The notes under the pieces were generated by a model that was not told the DNA's origin, did not search any database, and was given only the letters and a program-made list of their open reading frames with translations. Below, in pieces: positions 1 to 9,686 of a stretch of DNA of 41,387 nucleotides. The position numbers and the translations under genes were made by a program. The stretch lies in assembly GCA_947630505.1 (NCBI GenBank), contig CANRHV010000019.1, positions 1 to 41,387 of the forward strand, given 5' to 3'. The number at the start of each line of letters is the position of its first letter. Position 1 is the first letter of the stretch. The stretch is from an uncultured Monoglobus sp. (GTDB lineage: Bacteria; Bacillota; Clostridia; Monoglobales; Monoglobaceae).

Positions 1-1604
<1,604 letters not shown>

Positions 1605-1614
1605 TTTAAACAAT

Positions 1615-1651
1615 AAAAAAATCGGCTTGGTTTTTTCCAAGCCGATTTTTT
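1615..1651. terminator. Bidirectional rho-independent terminator between ppdK and the DUF3791/DUF3990 cassette
   Basis: A perfect 10-bp stem, ATCGGCTTGG (1621-1630) with CCAAGCCGAT (1637-1646), closes a T6 loop. A-runs on the left and T-runs on the right extend it, so it can act on both strands for the convergent genes. Confidence 0.9.
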
Positions 1652-1856
1652 ATATGCCGTATTCATCCATAAGTTCTCGAGCAAGATAAAGATCGCTCAT
1701 ACAGTGCATATTGGAAATTCCGTTGCTTACCAAATCGTATACATCGGAGCGGTAAAACATTTTGAGCGCCTCATCAAGGCTCAGCCCCGCCATATCGGCA
1801 AATTGTTTAACCACTCTCGCGTATTTTTTCTGAAGAAGAACAGGATTCGCGTTCAT
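1650..1856 (-). CDS. DUF3791-like small protein (third gene of a toxin-antitoxin-like cassette)
   Basis: A 68-residue acidic, helical protein with no signal peptide. It resembles the DUF3791 family in length and pattern (K-Y-A-R-x-x-K near the start, a Y/S-L-x-R/A-E-L block near the end). Function is unknown; members usually sit next to DUF3990 genes. Its ATG overlaps the stop of the upstream DUF3990 gene by 4 bases (ATGA), and a GGGAGTG ribosome binding site lies inside that gene, so the two are translationally coupled. Its stop lies at the edge of the bidirectional terminator. It could be a second antitoxin or accessory subunit. The family call is from memory and moderately sure. Confidence 0.7.
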   Translation of the reverse strand: MNANPVLLQKKYARVVKQFADMAGLSLDEALKMFYRSDVYDLVSNGISNMHCMSDLYLARELMDEYGI

Positions 1857-2326
1857 ATCGTTTCACTCCCGTCAAATTTTAAGTATTTATCGATCACGCA
1901 TTGATTCCTGAAACATAATTGAAGATTTGGCTTTTCATATCTCAGGCGTTTCAATGCCTCGAACTTATCGATCAGATTATCAAAATACAGCTCGACTGTG
2001 TTAAAAACTTTATCATTGGCAATGCCGCCGATCACTATATCATAATCCGTGTTATCTTTTCCGGCTCGGCAGTTTAATACAAAATCAAGCCAATCTTCCG
2101 AATAAGTGTTAAATTCGATCGTTTTAAAATCGGAAAGGGCGGTTTCGTCGAAAACATATCGCGAAATTATGCCGTTCATTTTTCTGCGCTTGAATTTACG
2201 GCACCAATCGACGGCTTGTTCACGCAGAGGCGTTGTGTAAAACCCCTGTCCGAAATCCACCTCCGGTCTTGAGTGTTTTACGTCAGGATCCGGTATTTCC
2301 AAGTATGAGCCGTGGTACAATATCAT
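1853..2326 (-). CDS. DUF3990 domain protein, probable ADP-ribosyltransferase-fold toxin-like enzyme
   Basis: 157 residues. The N-terminus MILYHGSYLEIPDPD followed by DFGQGFYTT (residues about 24-32) is the hallmark of DUF3990. The family is, to my knowledge, related to ADP-ribosyltransferases, in which the H of YHGS and the Y of GFYTT would line the NAD pocket; this is recalled, not computed. It has no signal peptide or membrane segment, so it is cytosolic. It is sandwiched between two small DUF3791-like genes with 4-base ATGA overlaps at both junctions, which implies tightly coupled synthesis of three proteins, as in toxin-antitoxin modules. A ribosome binding site GAAGGTG precedes the ATG. 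The target is unknown. Confidence 0.8.
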   Translation of the reverse strand: MILYHGSYLEIPDPDVKHSRPEVDFGQGFYTTPLREQAVDWCRKFKRRKMNGIISRYVFDETALSDFKTIEFNTYSEDWLDFVLNCRAGKDNTDYDIVIGGIANDKVFNTVELYFDNLIDKFEALKRLRYEKPNLQLCFRNQCVIDKYLKFDGSETI

Positions 2327-2556
2327 ATTTCGACACCTTCTTCCCGAGCTGCGTCAAGAATATCGTTTACTATATAGTTCCGACTCTGAGTGTGGAGAGG
2401 GCCGTAGCTCGGCACGATATAATTATTTAATACGCTGCTTTTTTCCGCCAGTGCGGTATACACTTCTGCAGCGGATTTGTTAAACGCCGACGCGATATTT
2501 TCAATACAAAATATCGCGAACTCAAGCTGATCTATGTTTTGAATGGTATTTCTCAT
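2323..2556 (-). CDS. DUF3791 family small protein (first gene of the cassette, likely antitoxin)
   Basis: 77 residues from the ATG at 2556. A GTG at 2565 is in frame, but it is part of the likely ribosome binding site GGGTGA, so the ATG is preferred. The block LEFAIFCIENIA, then S-A-A-E-V-Y and L-H-T-Q-S-R-N-Y-I-V-x-D-I, matches the DUF3791 pattern as I know it. It is the first gene after a good promoter (2574-2602) and overlaps the DUF3990 gene by 4 bases. By position and size it is a likely neutralising partner of the DUF3990 protein; this is inference. Confidence 0.78.
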   Translation of the reverse strand: MRNTIQNIDQLEFAIFCIENIASAFNKSAAEVYTALAEKSSVLNNYIVPSYGPLHTQSRNYIVNDILDAAREEGVEI

Positions 2557-2573
2557 AACTATCACCCGATAAT

Positions 2574-2602
2574 ATTATATCACATTTTTGCGGGCATGGC
2601 AA
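2574..2602 (-). promoter_or_regulatory. Sigma-A type promoter of the DUF3791/DUF3990 cassette
   Basis: On the minus strand, TTGCCA (2602-2597) and a perfect TATAAT (2579-2574) are separated by 17 bases. The -10 ends about 18 bases before the chosen ATG, so the leader is very short. Confidence 0.75.
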
Positions 2603-2643
2603 TATGAGTTTTTTAATATACTGTAAACTATTCGGGGCGGAAT

Positions 2644-2672
2644 TTGACAAAATTAAAATATTGTGCTATAAT
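2644..2672 (+). promoter_or_regulatory. Consensus sigma-A promoter for the SLH glycoside hydrolase gene
   Basis: TTGACA (2644-2649), 17-base spacer, TATAAT (2667-2672): both hexamers are perfect. It is divergent from the promoter at 2574-2602, 41 bases away. Confidence 0.88.
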
Positions 2673-2751
2673 GTATATTCAATTCATATAATTATCATGT
2701 GAACAAGCCTTTGTGATAATCCGTGCCAAAAAGATACATAGGAGGAATTTG

Positions 2752-4725
2752 ATGAGGAAACACGATTTTGGCTTCAGACTTATAGCCTACGTCATTTGCG
2801 CGGTCGCGGCTGTAAATCTGTTTTATTTTTCAAACGAAAACACCGCGCACGCCGACGACACCGAGATGCGCGGCGTGTGGGTGGCGACGGTTGCGAACCT
2901 CGACTATCCGTCGCAGGGAACCACGGACGCGTGGCAGCTCAGGACCGAGCTCGACACCGTGCTCGACCACTGCGCGGATATGGGATTCAACACGATATTT
3001 TTCCAGGTCCGCCCCTCGGGCGACGCGCTCTATAACTCGGCGGTCTATCCCTGGTCGCGCTACCTGACCGGAACGCAGGGCGTCGCGCCGAGCGACAATT
3101 TTGACCCGCTTGAATACGCGGTGAATGAGGCGCACAAGCGCGGTATGCAGCTGCACGCGTGGATAAATCCCTACAGGGTGACAAACTCGTCCTCGGACAA
3201 CGACCGTCTGGCGGCCAACAATCCCGCGGTGCTGAGGCCCGATCTGGTGCTGACCGACAGCACCGGCAAGATGTACTTAAATCCCGGAGAGGCCGACGCG
3301 ATCGACATAATCCTGGAGGGCATCAGGGAGATAGTTCAGAATTACGACGTGGACGGAATACACCTCGACGATTATTTTTACCCGAGCAGCGGCTTTGACG
3401 ATTCGGCGGCGTATTATAAGTATCAGGACAGCTATCCCGACAAGGCCGACTGGCGCCGCAGCATGGTGAACACTTTGATATCCTGCGCCAAGGAGGCCGT
3501 CAAGGAGATAGACCCGAGCTGCATGTTCGGCGTCAGCCCGAGCGGTATCTGGGCAAACTCCGACACTCCCGGCGGCAGCGCCACCAACGGCAACAGCTCG
3601 TACCACAGCCTTTACGCCGACACCAAGTATTGGGTAGAGAGCGGTTTTGTGGACTATATCATGCCACAGCTCTATTGGTACAACGGCCAGAGCGGAGCGG
3701 ATTACAACACGCTGATCAACTGGTGGGCGGGCGTGTGCGCGCCAACCGACGTGAAGCTTTATATCGGCGAGGCGGCTTACAAGGCCGCGGCCGGGTCCGA
3801 GGCGGCATGGCGCGGACAGAACGGAATAAACGAGCTTAAAACCCATGTCAACATGGGCAGAAACAGTCAGTATATCGGCGGATACAGCATGTTTGAGTAC
3901 TCGTCGTTTATGGAAAACTCATCGCTTTACAACATGATCAAGGAGCTTAACTCGGCTCCCGCGGCTGCGCCGACATTAGGCGGAGCGGTGCCGCCTCCGG
4001 TATCCGAGCCGGAGCCGACATTGGATCCCGAGCCTACGCAGGCGTCCGAGGCGCAGAACCAGACAGGACAGGCTCCGCTGCCGACTCTTGTGCCGCAGGC
4101 TCCGGCTCAGCCGGATCCCACGCCGGAACCGCAGACAAACAGCGGAGACACCGCGTACAAATTCACCGATATGGGCGAGTATGACTGGGCGATGCCCGCT
4201 CTTGATGAGCTTGTAAAGCGCGGGATCGTTAACGGCTTAAGCGAGACGCAGTTCGGTCCCGATGTGTTTATCTCAAGGGCCGACGCCACCGCGCTGCTCT
4301 ACAGAGTGCTGAAAGACGTTGACGTTGAAGTGACCGACAACTTCGCCGATGTCACGCCGGACAAGTATTATTACAACGAGATAGGACAAGCCAAGGCGAA
4401 CGGCGTGGCCTGGGGCGTGGGCGACAACATGTTCAACCCCGATGGCACAATGCTGCGCCAGGATATGGCGACTCTGGCGTACAGAGTTATGAGAGCGCGG
4501 CAGATAGTCACGGCGATACCCAACACCGCCAAGGCGCTCAACAACTATTCCGACTGGTCGTATATTGATTTCTATGCCCGCGACCCGATCGCGGCGTGCG
4601 TGGAGAACAACCTGATGGGCGGCTACGGCGACGGAACGATACGCCCCAAGGATTTTGCCAGCCGCATCGAATTCGCTCTGTTTGTTCAGAGAATAATGAC
4701 CTTGATGGACAGCATGGGTAAATAG
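2752..4725 (+). CDS. Secreted GHL10 (DUF187) glycoside hydrolase with three C-terminal SLH modules
   Basis: 657 residues. The ATG at 2752 is chosen because TAGGAGG ends 8 bases before it; an upstream in-frame ATG at 2713 lacks a site. Residues 1-33 are a signal peptide ending in AHA. MRGVWVATV begins the GHL10 TIM barrel (about 38-400), with the acidic strand end DGIHLDDYFYP (D201, D206, D207) and IMPQLYWYNG. A Pro/Glu/Thr-rich linker (about 405-465) leads to three SLH motifs (about 465-650; FTDMGEYDWA, FADVTPDKYY, YSDWSYIDFY). SLH modules bind pyruvylated secondary cell-wall polymer, so the enzyme is probably displayed on the wall. E. coli DigH (YddW) of this family cleaves denuded peptidoglycan glycan strands; a similar substrate is a reasonable inference. 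Confidence 0.93.
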   Translation: MRKHDFGFRLIAYVICAVAAVNLFYFSNENTAHADDTEMRGVWVATVANLDYPSQGTTDAWQLRTELDTVLDHCADMGFNTIFFQVRPSGDALYNSAVYPWSRYLTGTQGVAPSDNFDPLEYAVNEAHKRGMQLHAWINPYRVTNSSSDNDRLAANNPAVLRPDLVLTDSTGKMYLNPGEADAIDIILEGIREIVQNYDVDGIHLDDYFYPSSGFDDSAAYYKYQDSYPDKADWRRSMVNTLISCAKEAVKEIDPSCMFGVSPSGIWANSDTPGGSATNGNSSYHSLYADTKYWVESGFVDYIMPQLYWYNGQSGADYNTLINWWAGVCAPTDVKLYIGEAAYKAAAGSEAAWRGQNGINELKTHVNMGRNSQYIGGYSMFEYSSFMENSSLYNMIKELNSAPAAAPTLGGAVPPPVSEPEPTLDPEPTQASEAQNQTGQAPLPTLVPQAPAQPDPTPEPQTNSGDTAYKFTDMGEYDWAMPALDELVKRGIVNGLSETQFGPDVFISRADATALLYRVLKDVDVEVTDNFADVTPDKYYYNEIGQAKANGVAWGVGDNMFNPDGTMLRQDMATLAYRVMRARQIVTAIPNTAKALNNYSDWSYIDFYARDPIAACVENNLMGGYGDGTIRPKDFASRIEFALFVQRIMTLMDSMGK

Positions 4726-4886
4726 CAGACAAATATTAATATTTTGTCGATTTGTTTGTAAAATAATTGTAAAAGTGCGGCCGCGCGTTACTGTGCGGTT
4801 GCACATATTTTTGTCCAAAATACGGGCGCGGAATGGTTAAATATAATAAAATTTTAATTAAAACGGAGAGATTATGCTTGTTTCAC

Positions 4887-4915
4887 TTGATAAAAAGGGC
4901 AAATTGGGGTAAAAT
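4887..4915 (+). promoter_or_regulatory. Likely sigma-A promoter of glgP
   Basis: TTGATA (4887-4892), 17-base spacer, TAAAAT (4910-4915). It leaves a leader of about 100 bases with a GC-rich segment (4938-4962) before glgP. The 4726-5019 gap otherwise shows only an AT-rich imperfect inverted repeat at 4728-4748. Confidence 0.6.
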
Positions 4916-5019
4916 AAACTGGAACAGGGCAATGTTTCCGCGGCGCGGAGACGGCGCCCCGCACATTTAAGTTAATTTTCAATATTATATACTATAAGTA
5001 TCAATTGGAGGTAATAAAC

Positions 5020-7536
5020 ATGGAAGGCACTAAATCGGCGGCACCCAAAAAAGGCGCTAAAAAAATGGTGCACACACAGTTAAAGCCCGGCACGCAGGCT
5101 TTTGAAAAAAAGAAAAAGTTTATAAAGTCCGAGATCACGGGCAAGGTTAAGCGCTACTACGGCAAGACCATTGAAAAGGCTGCCAAGCTCGAGGTTTACA
5201 GAGCGACCGCGCTCACTATCCGCGACGAGATAATGGAAAAATACGTGAACTATCAGGACAAGATGGACAAAAAGCCCCGGAAGGAGCTTTATTATCTGTC
5301 GTTTGAGTTCCTCATGGGACGCGCCATGGGCAACAACCTGATGAACATAATGGAGACAGAGGTATACAGAGAGGCGCTCAAGGAGCTGGGCTACGACCTG
5401 AGCGACATTGAGGAGGTCGAGACCGACGCGGGCTTGGGCAACGGCGGCTTGGGCAGACTGGCGGCGTGCTTCCTGGACTCGCTGACAAACCTTGACATGC
5501 CCGCTTTCGGCTGCGGAATCAGATACGAGTACGGTCTGTTCAAGCAGAAGATCGTGGACGGCGAGCAGATAGAGATGCCCGATCCCTGGCTCATGAGCGG
5601 TAACGTTTGGGATATCGCCAGACCCGAGGACGTTAAGGAAGTCCACTTCAACGGACGCATCGTCGAGAAGTGGGAGGACGGCCGCATGAAGTTTGAGCAT
5701 GTGGACTACAACACCGTTATCGCCGAGCCCTACGACATGCCGATCACCGGCTTTGACTCCGACACGGTCAACACGCTGAGACTTTGGAGAGCGTGCTCGC
5801 CCGAGGAGATCGACATGACCCACTTCAACCGCGGCGACTACGCCAAGGCCAACGAGAACAGAGCGCTGGCCGAGGTTATCTCCAAGATACTCTATCCCGA
5901 GGATAACCACTATGAGGGTAAGCTGCTGAGACTTAAGCAGCAGTACTTCTTTGTGTCCGCCACGATGCAGTGGATAATCGCCAAGCACAAGCAGAAGCAT
6001 CTGTCGATCATGGACATACCCGAGTATATGCAGATCCATATCAACGACACTCATCCCACCACCGCGATCCCCGAGCTTATGAGGATTTTGATGGACGAGG
6101 AAGGCTTGGGTTGGGACGACGCGTGGAGCATCGTTCAGAGGACATTCGCGTACACCAACCACACGATCCTCGCCGAGGCTCTCGAAAAGTGGCCCATGGA
6201 GATGGTCGACACTCTGCTGCCCAGAATAGGACAGATCATACATGAGATAGACAGACGCCAGAGAGCGGCTCTCAATGAGCGCTTCCCCGGCGACTACGGT
6301 AAGATCGAGTATATGGCGGTCATTCACGACAACGGCCAGGTCAGCATGTCGAATCTGTGCCTCACCGCCTGTCACAGCATAAACGGCGTCGCGGCGTTGC
6401 ACACCGAGATACTGAAAAAAGAGACCTTTAAGGATTACTACAGCATTTATCCCTATAAGTTCAAGAACATGACCAACGGCATAACGTTCAGAAGATGGCT
6501 GTACAAGGCGAACCCCGAGCTCTCAAAGCTGATATGCGACTCTATCGGCGACGGCTGGGTAAAGGACTACACGCAGCTTGAAAACCTGCTGCCCTTCGCC
6601 GACGACGCGGCCTTCAGAGAGAAGTTCGCCAAGATCAAGCTCGACAACAAGAAGAATCTCGCCGAGTACATCAAAAAGCACAACGACATCATTGTCGATC
6701 CCGAGTCGATCTTCGACGTGCAGATAAAAAGACTTCACGAGTACAAGAGACAGCTGCTCAAGGTGTTCCATATTATCTACAGATACAAGTCGATAATCGA
6801 GACGCCCGAGACGGCCAACATGATGCCCGAGACGTTTATTTTCGCGGCAAAGGCGGCTCCCGGCTATTACATGGCGAAAAACATAATCAAGTTTATCAAC
6901 AAGGTAGCCAAGGTCGTTAACAACGACCCGAGAACCAAGGATATCTTAAAGGTCGTGTTTATCGAGAACTACAACGTTTCGATCGCCGAGAGGATCGTGG
7001 CCGCCGCCAACCTGAGCGAGCAGATCTCGACCGCCAGCAAGGAGGCGTCCGGCACGGGAAATATGAAGCTGATGCTCAACGGCGCGCTGACTATCGGAAC
7101 GATGGACGGCGCCAACGTGGAGATACGCGAGCAGGTCGGAGACGACAACATCTTCATCTTCGGCATGAGCTCCGACGAGGTGCTCGGCCTCTACGCCAGG
7201 AATCACTCGCCCAGCCCCGAGATCTACGCCACCAACATGGGTATCAAGAACATAGTCGACACCCTGATCGACGGAACTTTCTCGGGCGACGACCACAACA
7301 TGTTCTACGACATATACCGCTCGTTGGTGCAGAGCCACGGCGGATTCGCGGATCCCTATCTGCTGCTGCCCGACCTGGAGTCGTATATACGCACCTGCCA
7401 CGACGCCAACAGGGTCTACAGAGACCACCCGGACGACTGGACCAGAAAGGCGGTTATCAACACAGCCAAAGCCGGATTCTTCAGCAGCGACAGAACCATC
7501 GAGGACTACAACAGAGAGATCTGGCATCTTAAATAA
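5020..7536 (+). CDS. glgP: Glycogen/maltodextrin phosphorylase
   Basis: 838 residues, a normal GT35 length. It releases glucose-1-phosphate from alpha-1,4-glucan with phosphate and a PLP cofactor. Family landmarks run in order: YYLSFEFLMGR, LGNGGLGRLAACF, the QIHINDTHPT block, KRLHEYKRQLL, and the PLP-binding site GTGNMKLMLNGA with Lys683. The ATG at 5020 is used because GGAGG lies 8 bases upstream; an in-frame TTG at 5005 overlaps that site. There is a short basic, Lys-rich N-terminal extension (about 35 residues) before the conserved region. The gene stands alone with its own promoter and terminator; no other glycogen genes are in the window. Confidence 0.97.
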   Translation: MEGTKSAAPKKGAKKMVHTQLKPGTQAFEKKKKFIKSEITGKVKRYYGKTIEKAAKLEVYRATALTIRDEIMEKYVNYQDKMDKKPRKELYYLSFEFLMGRAMGNNLMNIMETEVYREALKELGYDLSDIEEVETDAGLGNGGLGRLAACFLDSLTNLDMPAFGCGIRYEYGLFKQKIVDGEQIEMPDPWLMSGNVWDIARPEDVKEVHFNGRIVEKWEDGRMKFEHVDYNTVIAEPYDMPITGFDSDTVNTLRLWRACSPEEIDMTHFNRGDYAKANENRALAEVISKILYPEDNHYEGKLLRLKQQYFFVSATMQWIIAKHKQKHLSIMDIPEYMQIHINDTHPTTAIPELMRILMDEEGLGWDDAWSIVQRTFAYTNHTILAEALEKWPMEMVDTLLPRIGQIIHEIDRRQRAALNERFPGDYGKIEYMAVIHDNGQVSMSNLCLTACHSINGVAALHTEILKKETFKDYYSIYPYKFKNMTNGITFRRWLYKANPELSKLICDSIGDGWVKDYTQLENLLPFADDAAFREKFAKIKLDNKKNLAEYIKKHNDIIVDPESIFDVQIKRLHEYKRQLLKVFHIIYRYKSIIETPETANMMPETFIFAAKAAPGYYMAKNIIKFINKVAKVVNNDPRTKDILKVVFIENYNVSIAERIVAAANLSEQISTASKEASGTGNMKLMLNGALTIGTMDGANVEIREQVGDDNIFIFGMSSDEVLGLYARNHSPSPEIYATNMGIKNIVDTLIDGTFSGDDHNMFYDIYRSLVQSHGGFADPYLLLPDLESYIRTCHDANRVYRDHPDDWTRKAVINTAKAGFFSSDRTIEDYNREIWHLK

Positions 7537-7575
7537 AAACAAAAAGAACGCCCCGCGGGGCGCTCTTTTTGTTTT
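7537..7575. terminator. Bidirectional terminator between glgP and the convergent stalk-repeat gene
   Basis: Left arm AAACAAAAAGAACGCCCC and right arm GGGGCGCTCTTTTTGTTT pair with a single mismatch around a 2-base centre. The A-run and T-run on the two sides make it usable in both directions. Confidence 0.9.
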
Positions 7576-9205
7576 AATCGGCGGGGATGAGATTTATCAG
7601 ATCGAAGCGTCGGCGGGTGCCGTCTGTTTGGTCGGTGACGGTGAGGTATCGTCCGTCGGGGCTGACTTCGGGATCGTTCGCGGGCGTGATCCCGTACGCG
7701 GACATAAGCCGCGCGACAGGCACCGCAAGGCCGTTTGAGCATACCTTAAATAATTCAATAGTGCCGAGAGAGCTGAAAGTGAAGCCGATTATCGCGTGAT
7801 CGGAGCCTTTATAGAGATATTCCTTTGTGACGTTGGGCATATCGTCATAGGTGGTGTATACGCGCTCAAGCTGGGTCTCATAATCCGGGAACCCGTCCAT
7901 CGAGGTGTCAACACGCAGAGCGCCGTTCCACTCGCTTTCTATGCCGCAGGAGATATCATAATTTTCAAAGGAAGTGATCTTCAGATTGTCGAGCCGAACC
8001 ACGGGCTCGCCGTTCATGCTGAGACATTCGACGCCCGCGCCGTTGATATAAACGGTCTTGGGCGCGGCGGCGTCCACGGTCCCCATATCTGTCCCGGGCG
8101 GCAGCGGCTTTGATGCGTCTTTGGTTCCGCCGCCGTTTTTTATCAGTACGATCATGCTGTCGTCTGAGAAAGTTTCCTCAAATCCGAAAGCTTTAAGCGT
8201 GTCAATATCGGCGTAGGTGCTGTTTTGGACGACCATTGCGCGAGCGGGAACGCCGTCGATAAACACGTCGAAGCTCGGGGAAACCGCAGTCTTTCCTACG
8301 GGGCTTTCGGGAGTTGAAAATGCCGGAACATCGGGCGCGGTCTCCGAAATCGAGGTTATTATGTAGCTTTTCAGATCCATTGAGTAGCTGCCTTCGCGTC
8401 CGTCGTTCCTGTATCCCGTGAAATAAAGAGTGTCATTCTTCATTTCGGTGACCTCGATGTGGGTGACGCCCCATTGGCCGTTGAAGCCGTACTTGTAAAA
8501 CACCTCTCCGAGCACGTTCGACCTGCCGCTGTCCGTAAACTGCCGATAATATCTATAGGTGCCGTGAGACGTGCCGCTCGACGAGCATACGACCAGGTCA
8601 AAGTCCGAGCCTCGGTAGGTCGCGTCATGGCGCCAGTTGAATTTGTCGGACGGGTCTGTGAAGTCCGCGATCTGTTTGTCTTTGGGCTCTGTCGGCGCGG
8701 TGTCAAGGCGGAGCAGTCTTTGGCTGTCGTCGTACGTGTGGCGCATACCGAATTCATATCCGCCATCCTTCGCCGTCCTGCCCAGATCTTCCACCTTCGC
8801 GGCCATGCGGCCGTCTATGGCATAGGCGTCAACCTCTGTGCCGTTAAAAAGCACGGTTATATCCGTTTCATAGGTGTGACCGGCGGTGCCGCCTACCTTG
8901 CCGCGGGCGATATCGGGCATGTTCTCGCGCGGCGTTTCTCCGGTTTGGTTCACAAAAAGCGTTCTTATGCTGTCGTCATACGTGACCGTGAATCCGTAAT
9001 CTCTCAGTTCCTCCATGGCGATCAGCGTCTCGCCGTCCACGCAGAACGAGTTTATGTCCCGCCCGTTCACGCGGGTCAAAATATCGGTGGTGTAGATCGT
9101 CTCGGCGATGTCGCCGACAGCGGCCCGCGCGGGAGCGGCCGCGCATGTCATTGTCAGCGCGAGCGCCGCGGCCGCGGCTTTTTTAAGCAAATTTTTCGAG
9201 TTCAT
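7574..9205 (-). CDS. Secreted protein with four copper-amine-oxidase-N-like (stalk) repeats
   Basis: 543 residues. Residues 1-28 are a signal peptide (K-rich start, A/L core, PARA cleavage). At least four segments share the stalk-domain plan, in which a short hydrophobic strand plus NG/DG is followed by an 'A-x-x-x-L-x-x-x-G-F' helix and 'D-D-S-x-x-x-L' strand: about 40-88, 114-170, 307-353 and 383-430. Between them (about 180-290) and at the C-terminus (about 440-540, ending SPDGRYLTVTDQTDGTRRR) lie beta-rich stretches resembling beta-propeller blades, which may bind peptide or polysaccharide. No catalytic motif or anchor is seen. Ribosome binding site AAAGGAG precedes the ATG. Function unknown; likely extracellular. 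Confidence 0.85.
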   Translation of the reverse strand: MNSKNLLKKAAAAALALTMTCAAAPARAAVGDIAETIYTTDILTRVNGRDINSFCVDGETLIAMEELRDYGFTVTYDDSIRTLFVNQTGETPRENMPDIARGKVGGTAGHTYETDITVLFNGTEVDAYAIDGRMAAKVEDLGRTAKDGGYEFGMRHTYDDSQRLLRLDTAPTEPKDKQIADFTDPSDKFNWRHDATYRGSDFDLVVCSSSGTSHGTYRYYRQFTDSGRSNVLGEVFYKYGFNGQWGVTHIEVTEMKNDTLYFTGYRNDGREGSYSMDLKSYIITSISETAPDVPAFSTPESPVGKTAVSPSFDVFIDGVPARAMVVQNSTYADIDTLKAFGFEETFSDDSMIVLIKNGGGTKDASKPLPPGTDMGTVDAAAPKTVYINGAGVECLSMNGEPVVRLDNLKITSFENYDISCGIESEWNGALRVDTSMDGFPDYETQLERVYTTYDDMPNVTKEYLYKGSDHAIIGFTFSSLGTIELFKVCSNGLAVPVARLMSAYGITPANDPEVSPDGRYLTVTDQTDGTRRRFDLINLIPAD

Positions 9206-9338
9206 CCATAAATCTCCTTTCGCGGTTTATATATTGTTAGACGATGAAAGATTCGGTTTTGTTCCCAATATTATTTAAATTTATTAAAACCGAAGCGGGC
9301 ATGTGCGAAGGCGGCTGAGAGGGAGGTGGCAGATATTA

Positions 9339-9540
9339 GGCTCGCCCCTTGGGGAGAGCTGTCAGCGTAGCTGACTGAGAGGGGTTAACGTAGAGACTAG
9401 GAAATAGGATCTAGGAACTAGGAATATCTCGCGTTGACTTTTCAATCCTAGTCCCTAGTTACTAATCTCTAGTGCCTACGTTGACCCCTCTCCGTCTTTC
9501 CGCCGATGGCGGAAATCCACCTTTCCTCAAGGGGCGAGGC
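9339..9540. repeat. Large imperfect palindrome, MITE-like intergenic repeat
   Basis: The 481-base gap 9206-9686 holds this element. The left arm (9339-9423) starts GGCTCGCCCCTTGGGGA and the right arm (9446-9540) ends with its inverse, TTTCCTCAAGGGGCGAGGC. Inner arms GAGAGGGGTTAACGTAGA and the inverse of 9462-9492 also pair, down to CTAGGAACTAGGA. Smaller perfect hairpins are nested: GTCAGC-GTA-GCTGAC at 9361-9375 and TTCCGCC-GAT-GGCGGAA at 9498-9514. No transposase ORF is inside. The 18-mer AGTAACTAGGGACTAGGA (minus strand 9463-9446) recurs exactly at 39905-39922. It is therefore a dispersed element, either a non-autonomous mobile repeat or an RNA-forming repeat. Confidence 0.85.
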
Positions 9541-9620
9541 AAACGAGCGGCTGAGGTCGTCTGTGGCACCGGGCGGGGCGGACTTAATTAATCAAGGAAT
9601 TATTAAAGATTAATTTTATA

Positions 9621-9649
9621 TTGACAATTATTAAAGAATGTGATAATAT
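9621..9649 (+). promoter_or_regulatory. Promoter of the amino-acid ABC transporter operon
   Basis: TTGACA (9621-9626) with TAATAT at 9644-9649 (17-base spacing), or GATAAT at 9642-9647 with 15. It lies about 40 bases ahead of the binding-protein ATG in very AT-rich DNA. Confidence 0.65.
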
Positions 9650-9686
9650 TTTTTTGTACAAAATATTCCAAACGGGAGGTTCAATT

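Noticed and set aside
4728-4748. Terminator after the GHL10 gene
   Set aside because: GACAAATATT/AATATTTTGTC is AT-only with a bulge; too weak for a confident terminator.
4874-4912. 12-codon ORF upstream of glgP
   Set aside because: It overlaps the proposed -35/-10 region, so it would not be in the glgP transcript.
5080-6402. 440-codon open frame antisense to glgP
   Set aside because: It mirrors the glgP codons (V/L/H-rich translation), has no ribosome binding site and no family match; an artefact of high GC third positions.
8459-9211. 250-codon open frame antisense to the stalk-repeat gene
   Set aside because: Lies wholly opposite a gene with signal peptide and repeats; no start signals.
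9339-9540. CRISPR array
   Set aside because: The CTAGG-type repeats are part of an inverted palindrome, not evenly spaced direct repeats with unique spacers; no cas genes nearby.
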